This document shows positions 1 through 8,344 of a DNA stretch of 64,000 bases, piece after piece. Both the position numbers and the translations under genes were made by a program. The notes under the pieces were generated by a model that worked only from the letters and a program-made list of their open reading frames with translations, had not been told where the DNA came from and ran no database searches. Within the stretch, counting starts at the first letter, position 1; every line of letters starts with the position of its first letter. The DNA is from Thermoplasmata archaeon (GTDB lineage: Archaea; Thermoplasmatota; Thermoplasmata; RBG-16-68-12; SOIM01), in NCBI GenBank assembly GCA_023140195.1, contig JAGLME010000002.1:1-64000 (forward strand). Reading direction: 5' to 3'.

Positions 1-13
1 TAAACTGAGTGCA

Positions 14-144
14 TAGTCTACACTTCTCTGTACACTACTTCGTTCAAGACAATCGAGTTTTGTAGTTCGGCCTGTGAAGACAACGCCTGGAGGGAGAATG
101 CGCTCAAAAGAAGCACACCTGTGAACAGCAACGCCCTCGTCATC
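14..144. repeat. 131-bp direct repeat, copy 1
   Basis: This segment matches 1190-1320 with about six mismatches in 131 bp (roughly 95% identity), in the same orientation. Similarity stops on one side at a start codon and on the other a few bases past a stop codon of a minus-strand 41-codon ORF. The two copies flank the secreted-protein gene at 469-1032. Confidence 0.9.
18..143 (-). CDS. short predicted secreted peptide, copy 1 (41 aa)
   Basis: On the minus strand an ATG at 143 opens a 41-codon frame that ends at TAG (20-18). The first 25 residues look like a signal peptide: MTR, then a hydrophobic stretch, then a likely cleavage after SSQA. This leaves about 16 residues beginning ELQNS and ending in VVYREV. 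A near-identical frame lies at 1194-1319. The copies differ at six sites, four of them synonymous and two conservative (S/T, Y/F), as expected if the frame is or recently was translated. No convincing TATA box lies 27 nt upstream here, unlike copy 2, so this copy may be silent. It could also be the duplicated 5' end of a longer lost gene. I recognise no family. Confidence 0.4.
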   Translation of the reverse strand: MTRALLFTGVLLLSAFSLQALSSQAELQNSIVLNEVVYREV

Positions 145-371
145 AGGAGATAGAAGAATCTGAAATGTCCTAAAGGAAGTGAATAGAGTTAGTGTAAGTG
201 CTACAAGACTAGTGTTTTTGATCTACCTCTTCCTACATCTCATACCCTCGTATTTGCCATCTCAAGGTAACGGTGCTCTAAAGCAAACCGTTCACGAAGG
301 AAATCCTTTAAGGCGTATCGGTTCGATTCCATATTGGACGGTTTTCGCAATCATATGTTGATTTCTCGCAT

Positions 372-384
372 AGGTTTATATGGC
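372..384 (+). promoter_or_regulatory. TATA box for the secreted protein at 469
   Basis: A GTTTATATGG element about 90 nt before the ATG would give a leader of about 60 nt. That leader carries a purine-rich GGGAGTGAGAG Shine-Dalgarno-like stretch just before the start. Confidence 0.4.
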
Positions 385-468
385 GCCACTCCATCACCGA
401 GCCATACGGGAGGGAGGAAATTCGTCATTCTTGTGCGGGTTTCGTCTTTCATCGAGGGAGTGAGAGAT

Positions 469-1032
469 ATGAAGAAGATGAATAGAACTAGGAGAATACT
501 AAGTGTATTTTTGTGTCTATCGATGGCGGCCATGATGTTTGCAATGGCAGTGCCGATGAATGTGAGCGCAGCGGACGAGGTCCCCTTCAAGGGCAACTTC
601 GACGGCGGGAATGTCCCGGCGGTGGACCCCTTGGAGCGCATCGTGGTGTCTGGACAAGCAAATCAGCTGGGGCAGTACACGGCGGTAGTTGATACCAACA
701 TGGCTGTTTATGAAATCATTGGGTGGGTGCCCATCCCAGGAGTGCCTGACCCAGGATTCCCCATCCTTCGACTCCCCATGGAAGCGACATTCACTGCGGC
801 GAACGGCGATGAGCTGTATGCAGACATGGATCTCGTCGGTATGCGCAATATGATAGACGGGAACTTCCCAGCCTTCACACTCGATGCCACGATTACGGGT
901 GGGACTGGCCGCTTCGAAGGTGCCACGGGATCCTTCTTGGGCCCTGGAGGCCAGATCACGATGCCTGGTGATGACACCGATCTGGTCGACGGGACGTTCG
1001 AGGGGACTATTTCGACGGTGGGCTCTGACTAG
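469..1032 (+). CDS. secreted allene-oxide-cyclase-barrel-like protein
   Basis: The product is 187 aa from the ATG at 469, which follows a GGGAGTGAGAG ribosome-binding stretch; the open frame extends further upstream but has no signal there. Residues 1-34 form a typical signal peptide (basic MKKMNRTRR, hydrophobic core, cleavage near VSAA). The mature part is Gly- and Thr-rich and contains ITGGTGRFEGATGSF, a motif seen in many secreted beta-barrel proteins annotated as allene oxide cyclase barrel-like. No catalytic residues can be assigned. The gene is monocistronic and bracketed by the two 131-bp repeats. An extracellular binding or structural role is inference only. Confidence 0.8.
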   Translation: MKKMNRTRRILSVFLCLSMAAMMFAMAVPMNVSAADEVPFKGNFDGGNVPAVDPLERIVVSGQANQLGQYTAVVDTNMAVYEIIGWVPIPGVPDPGFPILRLPMEATFTAANGDELYADMDLVGMRNMIDGNFPAFTLDATITGGTGRFEGATGSFLGPGGQITMPGDDTDLVDGTFEGTISTVGSD

Positions 1033-1189
1033 AAGTACCACGCTATGCCAAGATTGCTGAGACACCGACCCCACGGTTGATTACTGTGCGGGGCGTTGGA
1101 GGAATCAGAGCGGCGCCTCCGTCGTTTCATCGCGATGGGTGCAGACAGAGTTTGACAGCGGGCGTACGAGCAGCGACGGTCAAATGCCT

Positions 1190-1320
1190 TAGTCTACACT
1201 TCTCTGAATACTACTTCGTTCAGGACAATCGTGTTCTGTAGTTCGGCCTGTGAAGACAACGCTTGGAGGGAGAATGCGCTCAAAAGAAGCACACCTGTGA
1301 ACAGCAACGCCCTCGTCATC
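1190..1320. repeat. 131-bp direct repeat, copy 2
   Basis: This is the partner of 14-144. The two copies are 1176 bp apart in the same orientation and bracket the gene at 469-1032. Confidence 0.9.
1194..1319 (-). CDS. short predicted secreted peptide, copy 2 (41 aa)
   Basis: The minus-strand ATG at 1319 opens 41 codons ending in TAG. The sequence matches copy 1 (18-143) except S to T and Y to F. A signal peptide of about 25 residues is followed by a mature peptide of about 16 residues (starts ELQNT, ends VVFREV). A clear TATA element (minus strand CATAAATAG, 1342-1350) is centred 27 nt before the ATG, the spacing of an archaeal leaderless promoter. It lies in the 81-bp gap after the tpiA stop, so the ORF has its own potential promoter. 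It is too short for routine gene callers. Secretion and any signalling role are inference. Alternatively it is the 5' remnant of a larger gene. Confidence 0.5.
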   Translation of the reverse strand: MTRALLFTGVLLLSAFSLQALSSQAELQNTIVLNEVVFREV

Positions 1321-1341
1321 GATAGTATCGTCGGGAGAGCT

Positions 1342-1350
1342 CTATTTATG
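1342..1350 (-). promoter_or_regulatory. TATA box of secreted-peptide copy 2
   Basis: CATAAATAG on the minus strand is centred about 27 nt upstream of the ATG at 1319. This is the distance expected for a leaderless archaeal transcript. Confidence 0.5.
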
Positions 1351-1400
1351 CTGGCGAATACAAGTAAGCATACACGATTTCAGGGTTTTATTACGTTTCC

Positions 1401-2069
1401 TTACAATCCTAGAGCTAGATCGAGAAGAGCAGCTTTGGGGTCTGGTGACTTGATGACTCCGGAAGCCAACAACACTCCTTCCGTCCCCAACTCTACAGCC
1501 TTCCTCACATCCTCTCCACTCTTCACTCCAGCTCCACATAGAACGGTCACGTTAGGATTCACTTCCTTGACCTTCTCCACAGTTCCTGAAACAATATCTG
1601 GATCTGCTGACGTAACCGAGATGTCCCCGCCTATGAGCTCCGGAGGTTCGACCGCAACATAATCAGGACCGAACGATGCAGCGACCTTCCCCATCTCGAT
1701 ATCGTTCGCACAGACCACAGACTCCAAGCCAACTTCTTTGCACTTCTCTACTGTCAGCCGTATCAGATCATGAGAAAGCTGTCTCTCTGAGTGGTTGATC
1801 AGTGTGCCGATGGCTCCTGTTTCCTTCACCCCTGCCGGAGAAATGTGTCCCGTGAAACTCCCTTCACCAATTGGATCCACATGCTGAGCTAAAACCGGTA
1901 TGTCAACCTCTTTCGCCATGAGTGACAGATCTATCTGTTGCGGCGCAATAACGATCGATTTCCCAATCTCCTGAGCAACTTCCTCGCACATCCTGGCAAG
2001 CGCCAGACCCCTCTCTGCAGAAGACTCTCTATAGGCCTTGAAATTGAGTATGATGACCGGCGTCTTCAT
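1401..2069 (-). CDS. tpiA: triosephosphate isomerase
   Basis: The product is a 222-aa archaeal-type TIM, the usual short archaeal length. It interconverts glyceraldehyde 3-phosphate and dihydroxyacetone phosphate in the cytoplasm. Visible catalytic residues are Lys11 (ILNFKAY), His93 (LINHSER) and Glu141 (AVEPPELIGG). The phosphate-binding Gly-rich parts CGAGVKSGED and LLASGVIK follow. The ATG at 2069 overlaps the stop of the upstream FBP aldolase/phosphatase gene (ATGA), so the two are translationally coupled. The frame stays open upstream but that portion is the other gene read in a shifted frame. Both products act in gluconeogenesis, which fits co-expression. Confidence 0.97.
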   Translation of the reverse strand: MKTPVIILNFKAYRESSAERGLALARMCEEVAQEIGKSIVIAPQQIDLSLMAKEVDIPVLAQHVDPIGEGSFTGHISPAGVKETGAIGTLINHSERQLSHDLIRLTVEKCKEVGLESVVCANDIEMGKVAASFGPDYVAVEPPELIGGDISVTSADPDIVSGTVEKVKEVNPNVTVLCGAGVKSGEDVRKAVELGTEGVLLASGVIKSPDPKAALLDLALGL

Positions 2070-3178
2070 CCGATGTCCTCGAATCTGTCTTCCAGTTTCT
2101 TCAACACCTTGGGAAGTGTGGTGTATTCCATATCTGAAAGCGGTAGCCTGTGTGGCTCGAACGGCCCATGCCTCCTCATGTAATCCGCGATCTCCAGCGC
2201 CTTCTGCCTGGCCAGGTCGAAAGCAGGGTCGCAGAACAGGTCCACCGGACCAACCAGCTTCGCATCCTTGATGTTGAATCCCAGGCCGGCCACTCTTGGC
2301 GGGCCATCGAATCTGGTGCATATCGCGTCTTCTATTCCAACGGGCATCAACGGGCCGTTGTGCGAACCCCTCATCCATCCGCTCACCAGATGAGGGAATG
2401 AGAAAGCTTCCAGTACCTCACCCGTTGCAGGCAGTCCAGATTGAGATCGGATTATGGCCGCAGGATCATCCTTGCCAACGTACTCTCCGGCAATGAACGC
2501 CAGCTTCTCCGTTGAGACCGCGGCGAGAGGCTCATCCACCGGCATGTGACCTTCTTTGGGGAATACGCGCTTGATCACGTATCTGGATTTTGCCCCTATC
2601 AACGCCAAGAGTGAGTACATCTCTTCCGGACAGGACATCTTCACCCTTTTGTGTTCGAAAATATCCCAGACCTCGAATATGTATCCGGCATGCCCTTTCG
2701 GATCAACTACCAAACCCGCCGTGTTGAACGGATCTGCGAATATCTTGAATACCGGCAAGTTGAACGCACCTGGCTCTGTCTTGTCCATCATGAACACCTC
2801 GATGCATTCCCCCTTCCTCTCTGTGAACTCTATTTCCGCTATTCCTGGGCCCATCCCCCTAATGTTCCCGGAGAAGGCCTCCTTCAATATGTCCTGTCCC
2901 GCTCCGTAAAGCCCAAGGTTTTTCGCGGTTGTGGTCGCATCCTCGAACGCCTTCCATGCTGTCCCGTGCACCTCTTCGCTGTCCACTCCCTTGGTGTGGG
3001 TCATGATGAGTTCCAGGTCGTCCCCGCAGTGTGTGACGTGGAAATCCAGTATCTTCCCATCCTTCCTTGCTTCATCCAGAACCTTGACCGCGACCTCCTC
3101 CAACGCCGGATGGACCACGGTGTGACCAGCAATACTTCCAACGTCCGCCTTTATAACGGACATAGTCGTCTTAGTCAT
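2066..3178 (-). CDS. fbp: fructose-1,6-bisphosphate aldolase/phosphatase (class V FBPase)
   Basis: This 370-aa protein matches the archaeal bifunctional FBP aldolase/phosphatase, which condenses triose phosphates and then dephosphorylates FBP, making gluconeogenesis unidirectional. The diagnostic N-terminal KADVGSIAGH motif is present, as are the metal-binding HCGDDLEL and the FADPFNTAG segment. The start at 3178 is supported by a strong GGAGGA site just upstream (minus strand GGGAGGAGGACGTA before ATG). The gene overlaps tpiA by four bases and sits 57 bp downstream of the phosphoesterase gene. An ancestral-type gluconeogenic operon is a safe reading. Confidence 0.97.
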   Translation of the reverse strand: MTKTTMSVIKADVGSIAGHTVVHPALEEVAVKVLDEARKDGKILDFHVTHCGDDLELIMTHTKGVDSEEVHGTAWKAFEDATTTAKNLGLYGAGQDILKEAFSGNIRGMGPGIAEIEFTERKGECIEVFMMDKTEPGAFNLPVFKIFADPFNTAGLVVDPKGHAGYIFEVWDIFEHKRVKMSCPEEMYSLLALIGAKSRYVIKRVFPKEGHMPVDEPLAAVSTEKLAFIAGEYVGKDDPAAIIRSQSGLPATGEVLEAFSFPHLVSGWMRGSHNGPLMPVGIEDAICTRFDGPPRVAGLGFNIKDAKLVGPVDLFCDPAFDLARQKALEIADYMRRHGPFEPHRLPLSDMEYTTLPKVLKKLEDRFEDIG

Positions 3179-3235
3179 TACGTCCTCCTCCCTATGACAC
3201 GGCTAATGGAGATTCAATAGTTAATTGTTTTGAAT

Positions 3236-3943
3236 CTAACTTCGTCTGATGTCCGCAAGGGTTTGAAAATCCATGAGGCCCAGTTTCTCGTCGATGGCTA
3301 TGACCCTGGTGTGTTCGTCCAAGTCCTTCAATGGCGGTGAGATGAAATGCATGGATGCGGCATTGGTTCCGGTTGCCAACGGAGAGAAAGCGGGAAGGAC
3401 GATCACTCTTTCACTTATGAGAAAGCACGGTCTTTTGATGGAAGCGCCTATCTCGTCCCGAAGTTGAAGAGAAGGATGTTCATGTCCGATGATCAGTGTG
3501 CCGTCCCATTCCACTTCCTTGTGTCCATGGGTTATCCTCATGCCTTGAGATTCCGTTCGGTCCTTCAGATCCAGCCCTTTCTTCGCCAGTATTGTCAGAA
3601 GGTAGTTGTCGTGGTTCCCCCGGACCAACTCGACGTCCACTTCATCTATCAGCATGTTGAGAACGTCGTTGACGTCGTCCCATTCCTGCGACAGGTTCTT
3701 GGAGAACTCATGCTTGAAGTCCCCGTTGATTATGATCTTGCTTGGCTGATACTTCTCGACAATCCTCTCTATCCTGTCCATCATGATGCCTTTCTGAAAG
3801 CGGGGGATCGAGACCCCTTCTTCGTGCAAGGCCCCTTCGTAACCTAGGTGAAGATCAGCTATCACAACTGTTTTGCTCTTGCTCAGATACAAAGCGTGGT
3901 CCCTGTCAACCGTTATGCCTGGAAGAACTTCTAACTGGTCCAC
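3236..3943 (-). CDS. ICC-like metallophosphoesterase (COG1407 type)
   Basis: The product is a 235-aa calcineurin-like phosphoesterase. The metal-ligand motifs are in order: IADLHLGYE, INGDFKHEF, VRGNHDN, ITHGH and IGHEHPS. The length and the DLHLGYE variant fit the archaeal COG1407 family (related to DNA-ligase-associated phosphoesterases in bacteria). The substrate is unknown. The start is GTG at 3943, supported by a TGAAATAAC TATA-like element about 25 nt upstream, suggesting a leaderless mRNA. It precedes fbp-tpiA on the same strand, but a functional link to gluconeogenesis is not evident. Confidence 0.9.
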   Translation of the reverse strand: MDQLEVLPGITVDRDHALYLSKSKTVVIADLHLGYEGALHEEGVSIPRFQKGIMMDRIERIVEKYQPSKIIINGDFKHEFSKNLSQEWDDVNDVLNMLIDEVDVELVRGNHDNYLLTILAKKGLDLKDRTESQGMRITHGHKEVEWDGTLIIGHEHPSLQLRDEIGASIKRPCFLISERVIVLPAFSPLATGTNAASMHFISPPLKDLDEHTRVIAIDEKLGLMDFQTLADIRRS

Positions 3944-3992
3944 GATCGTGAATAGATGATGCGGTTATTTCATTGTTTTGAGTTTCTGCCGT

Positions 3993-6737
3993 TCAACCGC
4001 AGGGATCGTCCTCGTACCTGGTCTGCTGGGTCTTCAGGGTCTTCAACCTTCTACTCACCCATTCCGTTGCTTCTTTGGGCGTGACCGCTATGTTGTCCGG
4101 ATAGGTTATCTGGCTCCTGACCGGTGCCGTTTCCGAGACCTTCTCCGACACCTCCTGCCAGGTGCCGTCAATGCAGACAATCTTGTCCCTGCAAGTGACG
4201 GTGAACGTGATGGTAGGTATCTCGAGTCCTCCCATGTTGATCACGCCCAGAAGTCCCGGCCGATCGCTGATGCTGTCAAGCGCATCCCCTCCGGCCTCCG
4301 TAATGCTCGACCAGTATTCCAGCGGCACTCCCACCAGACCGCCTCCCGGTAGCTCTTCTATGGCGTCCTGTATCTTTCCACATATCTCTGAAACAACTCC
4401 CAGGTATGCAGCGAATGCCTTCGCAGCTTCAGTGCCACCTTCGGTCCCGTAGAAGTGTGGCATCTTGATATCCCTGGACGGATCAAAGAACTGGAATCGA
4501 TGTGTGCTCTCGCCCAGGATCCTCTCCTCCCCGGGTTTGCACGGACCTCCCAAGCTGTTGGGATCCGGGTGGAACATTCCCCCCGTGCGCTTTGCCTCAT
4601 CGACAGCATTGTCCGCGTCCAATCTCGCTCTCCGCATCCTTTCATCCAAATCCCTGGTATCCTCGTCCATTCCCTCGTTTTCCAGGTCGTCCTTCAGGCC
4701 CTCAGCGTCCTCTTCAGCTTCCCCTGTTCTGTCCCTGGCGTCCTCGGCCTCATCCTTGGCCTTCTCGTAGTCTTCGGGGTTAAGAGCGTCCTTCGCCCTC
4801 CTGGCCGCTTCGGCGGCTTCCTGTGCGGCCTTCTCGGCCCTTTCGGTCGCTTCTTCCAGGCTCTTGAGCTTGCATATCCTCCATTTCTCCCTGAAGGCCT
4901 CCCCTTTGTTCCTCAGGTTCTCCGCTTCATTCTTGAGGTTCTCATGTTCACGTTCTGCCTGGGCTGCCTCGTTCTCCGCCTGCTGGGCCTTTGCCTCGGC
5001 CTCCTTCGCTCTTGCCTCCGCCTCAGCAGCCTCCCTGTTCGCCTTGGCAGCTTCTGATTTCAATTGCTCCAGTTCCTTCTTGAGGTCGTCATTTGCCTGC
5101 TGAAGCTCGTCATATCTCTCGCTGTTCTCCCTCTTGAATTTGGCGATCTTCTCGCCCTGCTCTGCCGTCCAGAACCAGATCTTCACCTCCCCGCCGAAGA
5201 AGCCTATGTTGTTTGGCTGCTCCATGTCCGGATCTCCCACCGACATACCCCTCTCAAGAACGTCGTCAAAGAAATCGACCTTAGCTTGGTCGGCATCTTC
5301 CAGAGCTCTCTTTCCCTCTTCGTAGGCCTTGTCGGTCTCCTCTGCTTCCTGATTCGCCTCTTCCGCTTCCTGTTTGGCCTTCTCGGCCTCTTCCCTGGCC
5401 TGTCGGGCCTTGTCCTTGAGATCGTCCGCCCTCTGCCTGGCGGCGTCCCTTTCTGCCTTGGCCCTCTCGTATTCCGCTTGGATCGCCTTCCACTTCAATC
5501 TGATTTCTTCACAGGGGCCTTTGGCTCCCACGGGGGCCGTCGTCGCATATTCGGCAGGTGCGGTCTTGGGCGCGGTCCCCCTGGCTAAGTCCCTGGCCGT
5601 GCGGGCATAGACTATCGTTCCTCCGATCATGGCAATTGTGAAGATGACCAACAGTCCGCCGATGAACCAAGGATTTTCCAGAATATCTTCCGGAGCCGGC
5701 TGAATGTCAAAGACCTCCAGCGATAAACCGACATTCACGCCTATCCCGGACAACTGAACCTCGATGTCAGGCTGTCCCTCGGTCGCGGTCCATTCCAGCT
5801 CAACGGTCGAGGTCCCTCCCGCCGCTATGGTCTCGGTCTGAGTGTCGACCTCGGTCCCATCTACTATCAGAGAAACTGAGATATCTTCCGCATCGGCATC
5901 CCCAGTGTTCTCGATCTCCACGGTGAAGGTCACTATGTCCCCGTCTTTGGGCTCATCAGGTGTGTGGCTGACTGTGATGCTGACATCCGGCGCGGGATGA
6001 GCCACTGTTATCGTCACGGTCTTCGTGTCATCGTAGTTAAGAACCAAGTCGGAGGCGACCACCCTTATCGTGTGGGGACCGTCAAGCAGGGATGAGGTAT
6101 CGATTTGTGTTTCGTATTCCGCCCCTCCTCTGTAGGTCAGTTCTCGGTTCGTACCCCCGTCCACGTTGTACCACACGTTCGCGGTATCCATGTTCGGATC
6201 GGTTATGGTCACGTTCAGGGTGTACGCCAGGTCTACGATGTCGGATCCGCTGTTTATCGTGACGTTCGGAGGGCTGAAGTCGCCTTGAATCTGTGCGAGA
6301 CCAGGGTCCGTCTGCATGTCTATGTCCACTATGATTGTCGCTACCCCACCGTCCATGAGGTCCAGTGTGTCCGTGATGTCGTCCGTGAACTGGCCGTTCA
6401 CGCCCATATCGTTGACCACGGTGAAATTGCCGGTGTAGACCCCATCATTTGGATTGTCTCCACCGGTACCGTCATCATAGAGATCCACGAAGATGGAATC
6501 TCCAAAGGTCTCATCGGTGACGTTGGCGGTCGTGAAGCCTCCCGATGAGGACCCGTCACTGGCAACTACGAAAACCACAGACCCGTTGGCGAACACGCTG
6601 ACAGGCATGGTGGCTATCTCGTTTTCGAAGGTCTCAACGCTGTCCGGAAGTGCAGTCGTCAAAGTTGGGAATGTTGATGACATAGCAAGAACAAAGATCG
6701 AAGTACATAGCAAGGGCAGTAACAACCTACTCCTCAT
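3993..6737 (-). CDS. exported Ig/CARDB-type protein with one TM helix and long cytoplasmic coiled coil
   Basis: The product is 914 aa. Residues 1-29 are a signal peptide. Residues 30-350 are a Thr/Asp-rich exterior with beta-sandwich modules, the last (about 248-345) resembling a CARDB domain (VTFTVEIENTGDADAEDI). Residues 356-380 form a TM helix. On the predicted cytoplasmic side are two Ala/Glu/Lys/Arg heptad-rich coiled coils (about 410-490 and 525-715), separated by an aromatic segment (IGFFGGEVKIWFWTAEQ). A globular C-terminal domain of about 200 aa (720-914) contains five or six Cys but no known motif. A GGTGAGG site precedes the ATG at 6737. The architecture is like a transmembrane tether or signal relay, but no enzyme domain is visible and I do not recognise the C-terminal domain. 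Confidence 0.9.
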   Translation of the reverse strand: MRSRLLLPLLCTSIFVLAMSSTFPTLTTALPDSVETFENEIATMPVSVFANGSVVFVVASDGSSSGGFTTANVTDETFGDSIFVDLYDDGTGGDNPNDGVYTGNFTVVNDMGVNGQFTDDITDTLDLMDGGVATIIVDIDMQTDPGLAQIQGDFSPPNVTINSGSDIVDLAYTLNVTITDPNMDTANVWYNVDGGTNRELTYRGGAEYETQIDTSSLLDGPHTIRVVASDLVLNYDDTKTVTITVAHPAPDVSITVSHTPDEPKDGDIVTFTVEIENTGDADAEDISVSLIVDGTEVDTQTETIAAGGTSTVELEWTATEGQPDIEVQLSGIGVNVGLSLEVFDIQPAPEDILENPWFIGGLLVIFTIAMIGGTIVYARTARDLARGTAPKTAPAEYATTAPVGAKGPCEEIRLKWKAIQAEYERAKAERDAARQRADDLKDKARQAREEAEKAKQEAEEANQEAEETDKAYEEGKRALEDADQAKVDFFDDVLERGMSVGDPDMEQPNNIGFFGGEVKIWFWTAEQGEKIAKFKRENSERYDELQQANDDLKKELEQLKSEAAKANREAAEAEARAKEAEAKAQQAENEAAQAEREHENLKNEAENLRNKGEAFREKWRICKLKSLEEATERAEKAAQEAAEAARRAKDALNPEDYEKAKDEAEDARDRTGEAEEDAEGLKDDLENEGMDEDTRDLDERMRRARLDADNAVDEAKRTGGMFHPDPNSLGGPCKPGEERILGESTHRFQFFDPSRDIKMPHFYGTEGGTEAAKAFAAYLGVVSEICGKIQDAIEELPGGGLVGVPLEYWSSITEAGGDALDSISDRPGLLGVINMGGLEIPTITFTVTCRDKIVCIDGTWQEVSEKVSETAPVRSQITYPDNIAVTPKEATEWVSRRLKTLKTQQTRYEDDPCG

Positions 6738-6865
6738 GAAGCCTCACCATATCAGCCTGGAAGGGCTAGATTCGTTGATAAACATATCTACTATTCGTCA
6801 TCCTGAGTCGCTGACCGGGCATCTTCTTGAGGAATGATCGCTCGATAAGCGGTCGGACCGGCCGA

Positions 6866-8266
6866 TTATTCCGGCGACTCCGGTTTCTGGCGCCTGAAAA
6901 GCAGGATCGCTATCACCACAAGTTCCACCAGGAGGAAGACGCCAAGTGCCAGGAGCAGGAAATCCAGGTCCCCTGTTGCATCGTGGTCCCCACTGGCTTC
7001 CGCCCTTATCCCCTCCGCCATGTGCTCTATCTCTTCCCTGTCCTTCAGTAATTCATAGAACCCGTGCCACTGGACGTAGTCGGGTGCCTGCATGAAGGCC
7101 GCCATCCTCGCTCTTCGCCCCTCGTGATGCCAGAACTCGTAGTACTTGAACTCGATGACCTCGTCAAATGGATCCGGCGTCAGCAGCCCGTCCGCGTAGA
7201 GGTCCTCCATTATTGACTTCACGTACGCGTATTGTTCGTTGTAGAGCTCCACCGCGATGTCCGCTTGAAGGTAGTAATTGTCCACCCAGGTTGAAGAATG
7301 GCATTGTTTGCACACCGCCTTCATCCTGCCCCTCTTGACCTCCCACGTGGTGCCGTCGGTGAAGTCTATCCCCAGACTGTTCGCGATGTTGTCCGTGTGT
7401 CTGGACACAGCCGGTTCAAGCTCCCAGCTGAGCCTTGCGCTCACGTCGTGAGTTGCCGGAGCCCCAGGTGCTCCGGACATGTGACATCCAGCGCACGTCG
7501 GTGCCCTATAGTCCACGCCAGCAACCCAGTCCTTGACGTCCCAGTTCCAGCTGTCGCCTTCCGAGGAATAGATGTTCCCGTGCTTGGATTCCATGAAGAT
7601 CTCTATCTGCGGGTGATCCGGCCCCATGTGGCATTGTCCGCACGTCTCAGGATGCCTTGCTTCCGCGATCGAGAACGTATGTCTGGTATGGCACGCCGCG
7701 CAGCTTCCCATGCTCCCGTCCGGGTTGATCCTCCCGATGCCGTTGTTCGGCCACACCAAGTAGTCGTCGGTCGACTTGCCGGTCATGTTGGTGCCGTGGC
7801 ATGATTGACATCCTCTCAAGGTCGCGGCGTGAGTGATGTTCACGTCATCCTCGGTGAGGATGTAGCCGCCTTCTATCTGGCTCTCGAGGAAGGGAAGAAC
7901 TCCCTTGCCGAAGAGGTATTCGTAGTACTTCGCGCCCAACGAATGAAGGCTCTGTTCGAACTCCCGGGCCTCCTTGTCGTGGCAATCCCCGCAGTCCTGC
8001 GGCGAAACGATTACCGATATCGTGTAGCCATTGTGACTTATCGCATCCACATCGGTCGAATTCGCCTTGTGGCAGATTTCACATGTCACCCCGTTCTGCG
8101 CGTGCTTGCTGTTGTTCCAGTCATTGTATATCGCATCCAGAATCCCGTTCCCGTGGCACGTTGTGCAGCTCGTGGCCACGATCGATGTTGCTGCCATTGC
8201 CGAGAACAAGAAGAGAACTGTTACGCCAAACCCAAAGAACTTCTTCCTATACATCAGCGTCCCCAT
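6866..8266 (-). CDS. membrane-anchored octaheme cytochrome c, hydroxylamine-oxidoreductase-like
   Basis: The 466-aa product from the ATG at 8266 (GAGGGG nine bases upstream) has a signal peptide. Eight CXXCH haem sites begin at residues 34, 62, 92, 153, 189, 209, 258 and 319. A C-terminal membrane helix (about 435-457) is followed by a short basic tail. The segment after the eighth haem (FWHHEGRRARMAAFMQ then APDYVQWHGFYEL, 378-406) resembles the C-terminal core of the HAO family. It should lie on the outer face of the membrane and move electrons from or to a small nitrogen or sulfur compound. Direction and substrate cannot be told from sequence. No NrfH/NapC-type quinol partner is in the window. 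Octaheme nitrite or tetrathionate reductase is the alternative. Confidence 0.85.
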   Translation of the reverse strand: MGTLMYRKKFFGFGVTVLFLFSAMAATSIVATSCTTCHGNGILDAIYNDWNNSKHAQNGVTCEICHKANSTDVDAISHNGYTISVIVSPQDCGDCHDKEAREFEQSLHSLGAKYYEYLFGKGVLPFLESQIEGGYILTEDDVNITHAATLRGCQSCHGTNMTGKSTDDYLVWPNNGIGRINPDGSMGSCAACHTRHTFSIAEARHPETCGQCHMGPDHPQIEIFMESKHGNIYSSEGDSWNWDVKDWVAGVDYRAPTCAGCHMSGAPGAPATHDVSARLSWELEPAVSRHTDNIANSLGIDFTDGTTWEVKRGRMKAVCKQCHSSTWVDNYYLQADIAVELYNEQYAYVKSIMEDLYADGLLTPDPFDEVIEFKYYEFWHHEGRRARMAAFMQAPDYVQWHGFYELLKDREEIEHMAEGIRAEASGDHDATGDLDFLLLALGVFLLVELVVIAILLFRRQKPESPE

Positions 8267-8344
8267 ACTGATTCGCCCCTCGTTCAGGCTTATGTATGAT
8301 TTCCTTATTAAGTTGACCATCGAGTGAGTTCGTACCCGGTGCAT

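Noticed and set aside
300-345. GGTTCGATTCC resembling a tRNA T arm
   Set aside because: The T stem does not pair and no acceptor, D or anticodon arm can be drawn around it.
334-468. N-terminal extension of the secreted protein to 334
   Set aside because: The signal peptide begins at Met 469 and a TATA box lies within the extension.
2070-2378. N-terminal extension of triosephosphate isomerase
   Set aside because: The extension is the FBP aldolase/phosphatase gene in another frame; TIM homology begins at Met 2069 with an ATGA overlap.
4455-5588. Leu/Phe/Ser-rich plus-strand frames opposite the coiled-coil protein
   Set aside because: They arise from the antisense of Ala/Glu/Lys-rich heptads, and look like membrane proteins only by composition.
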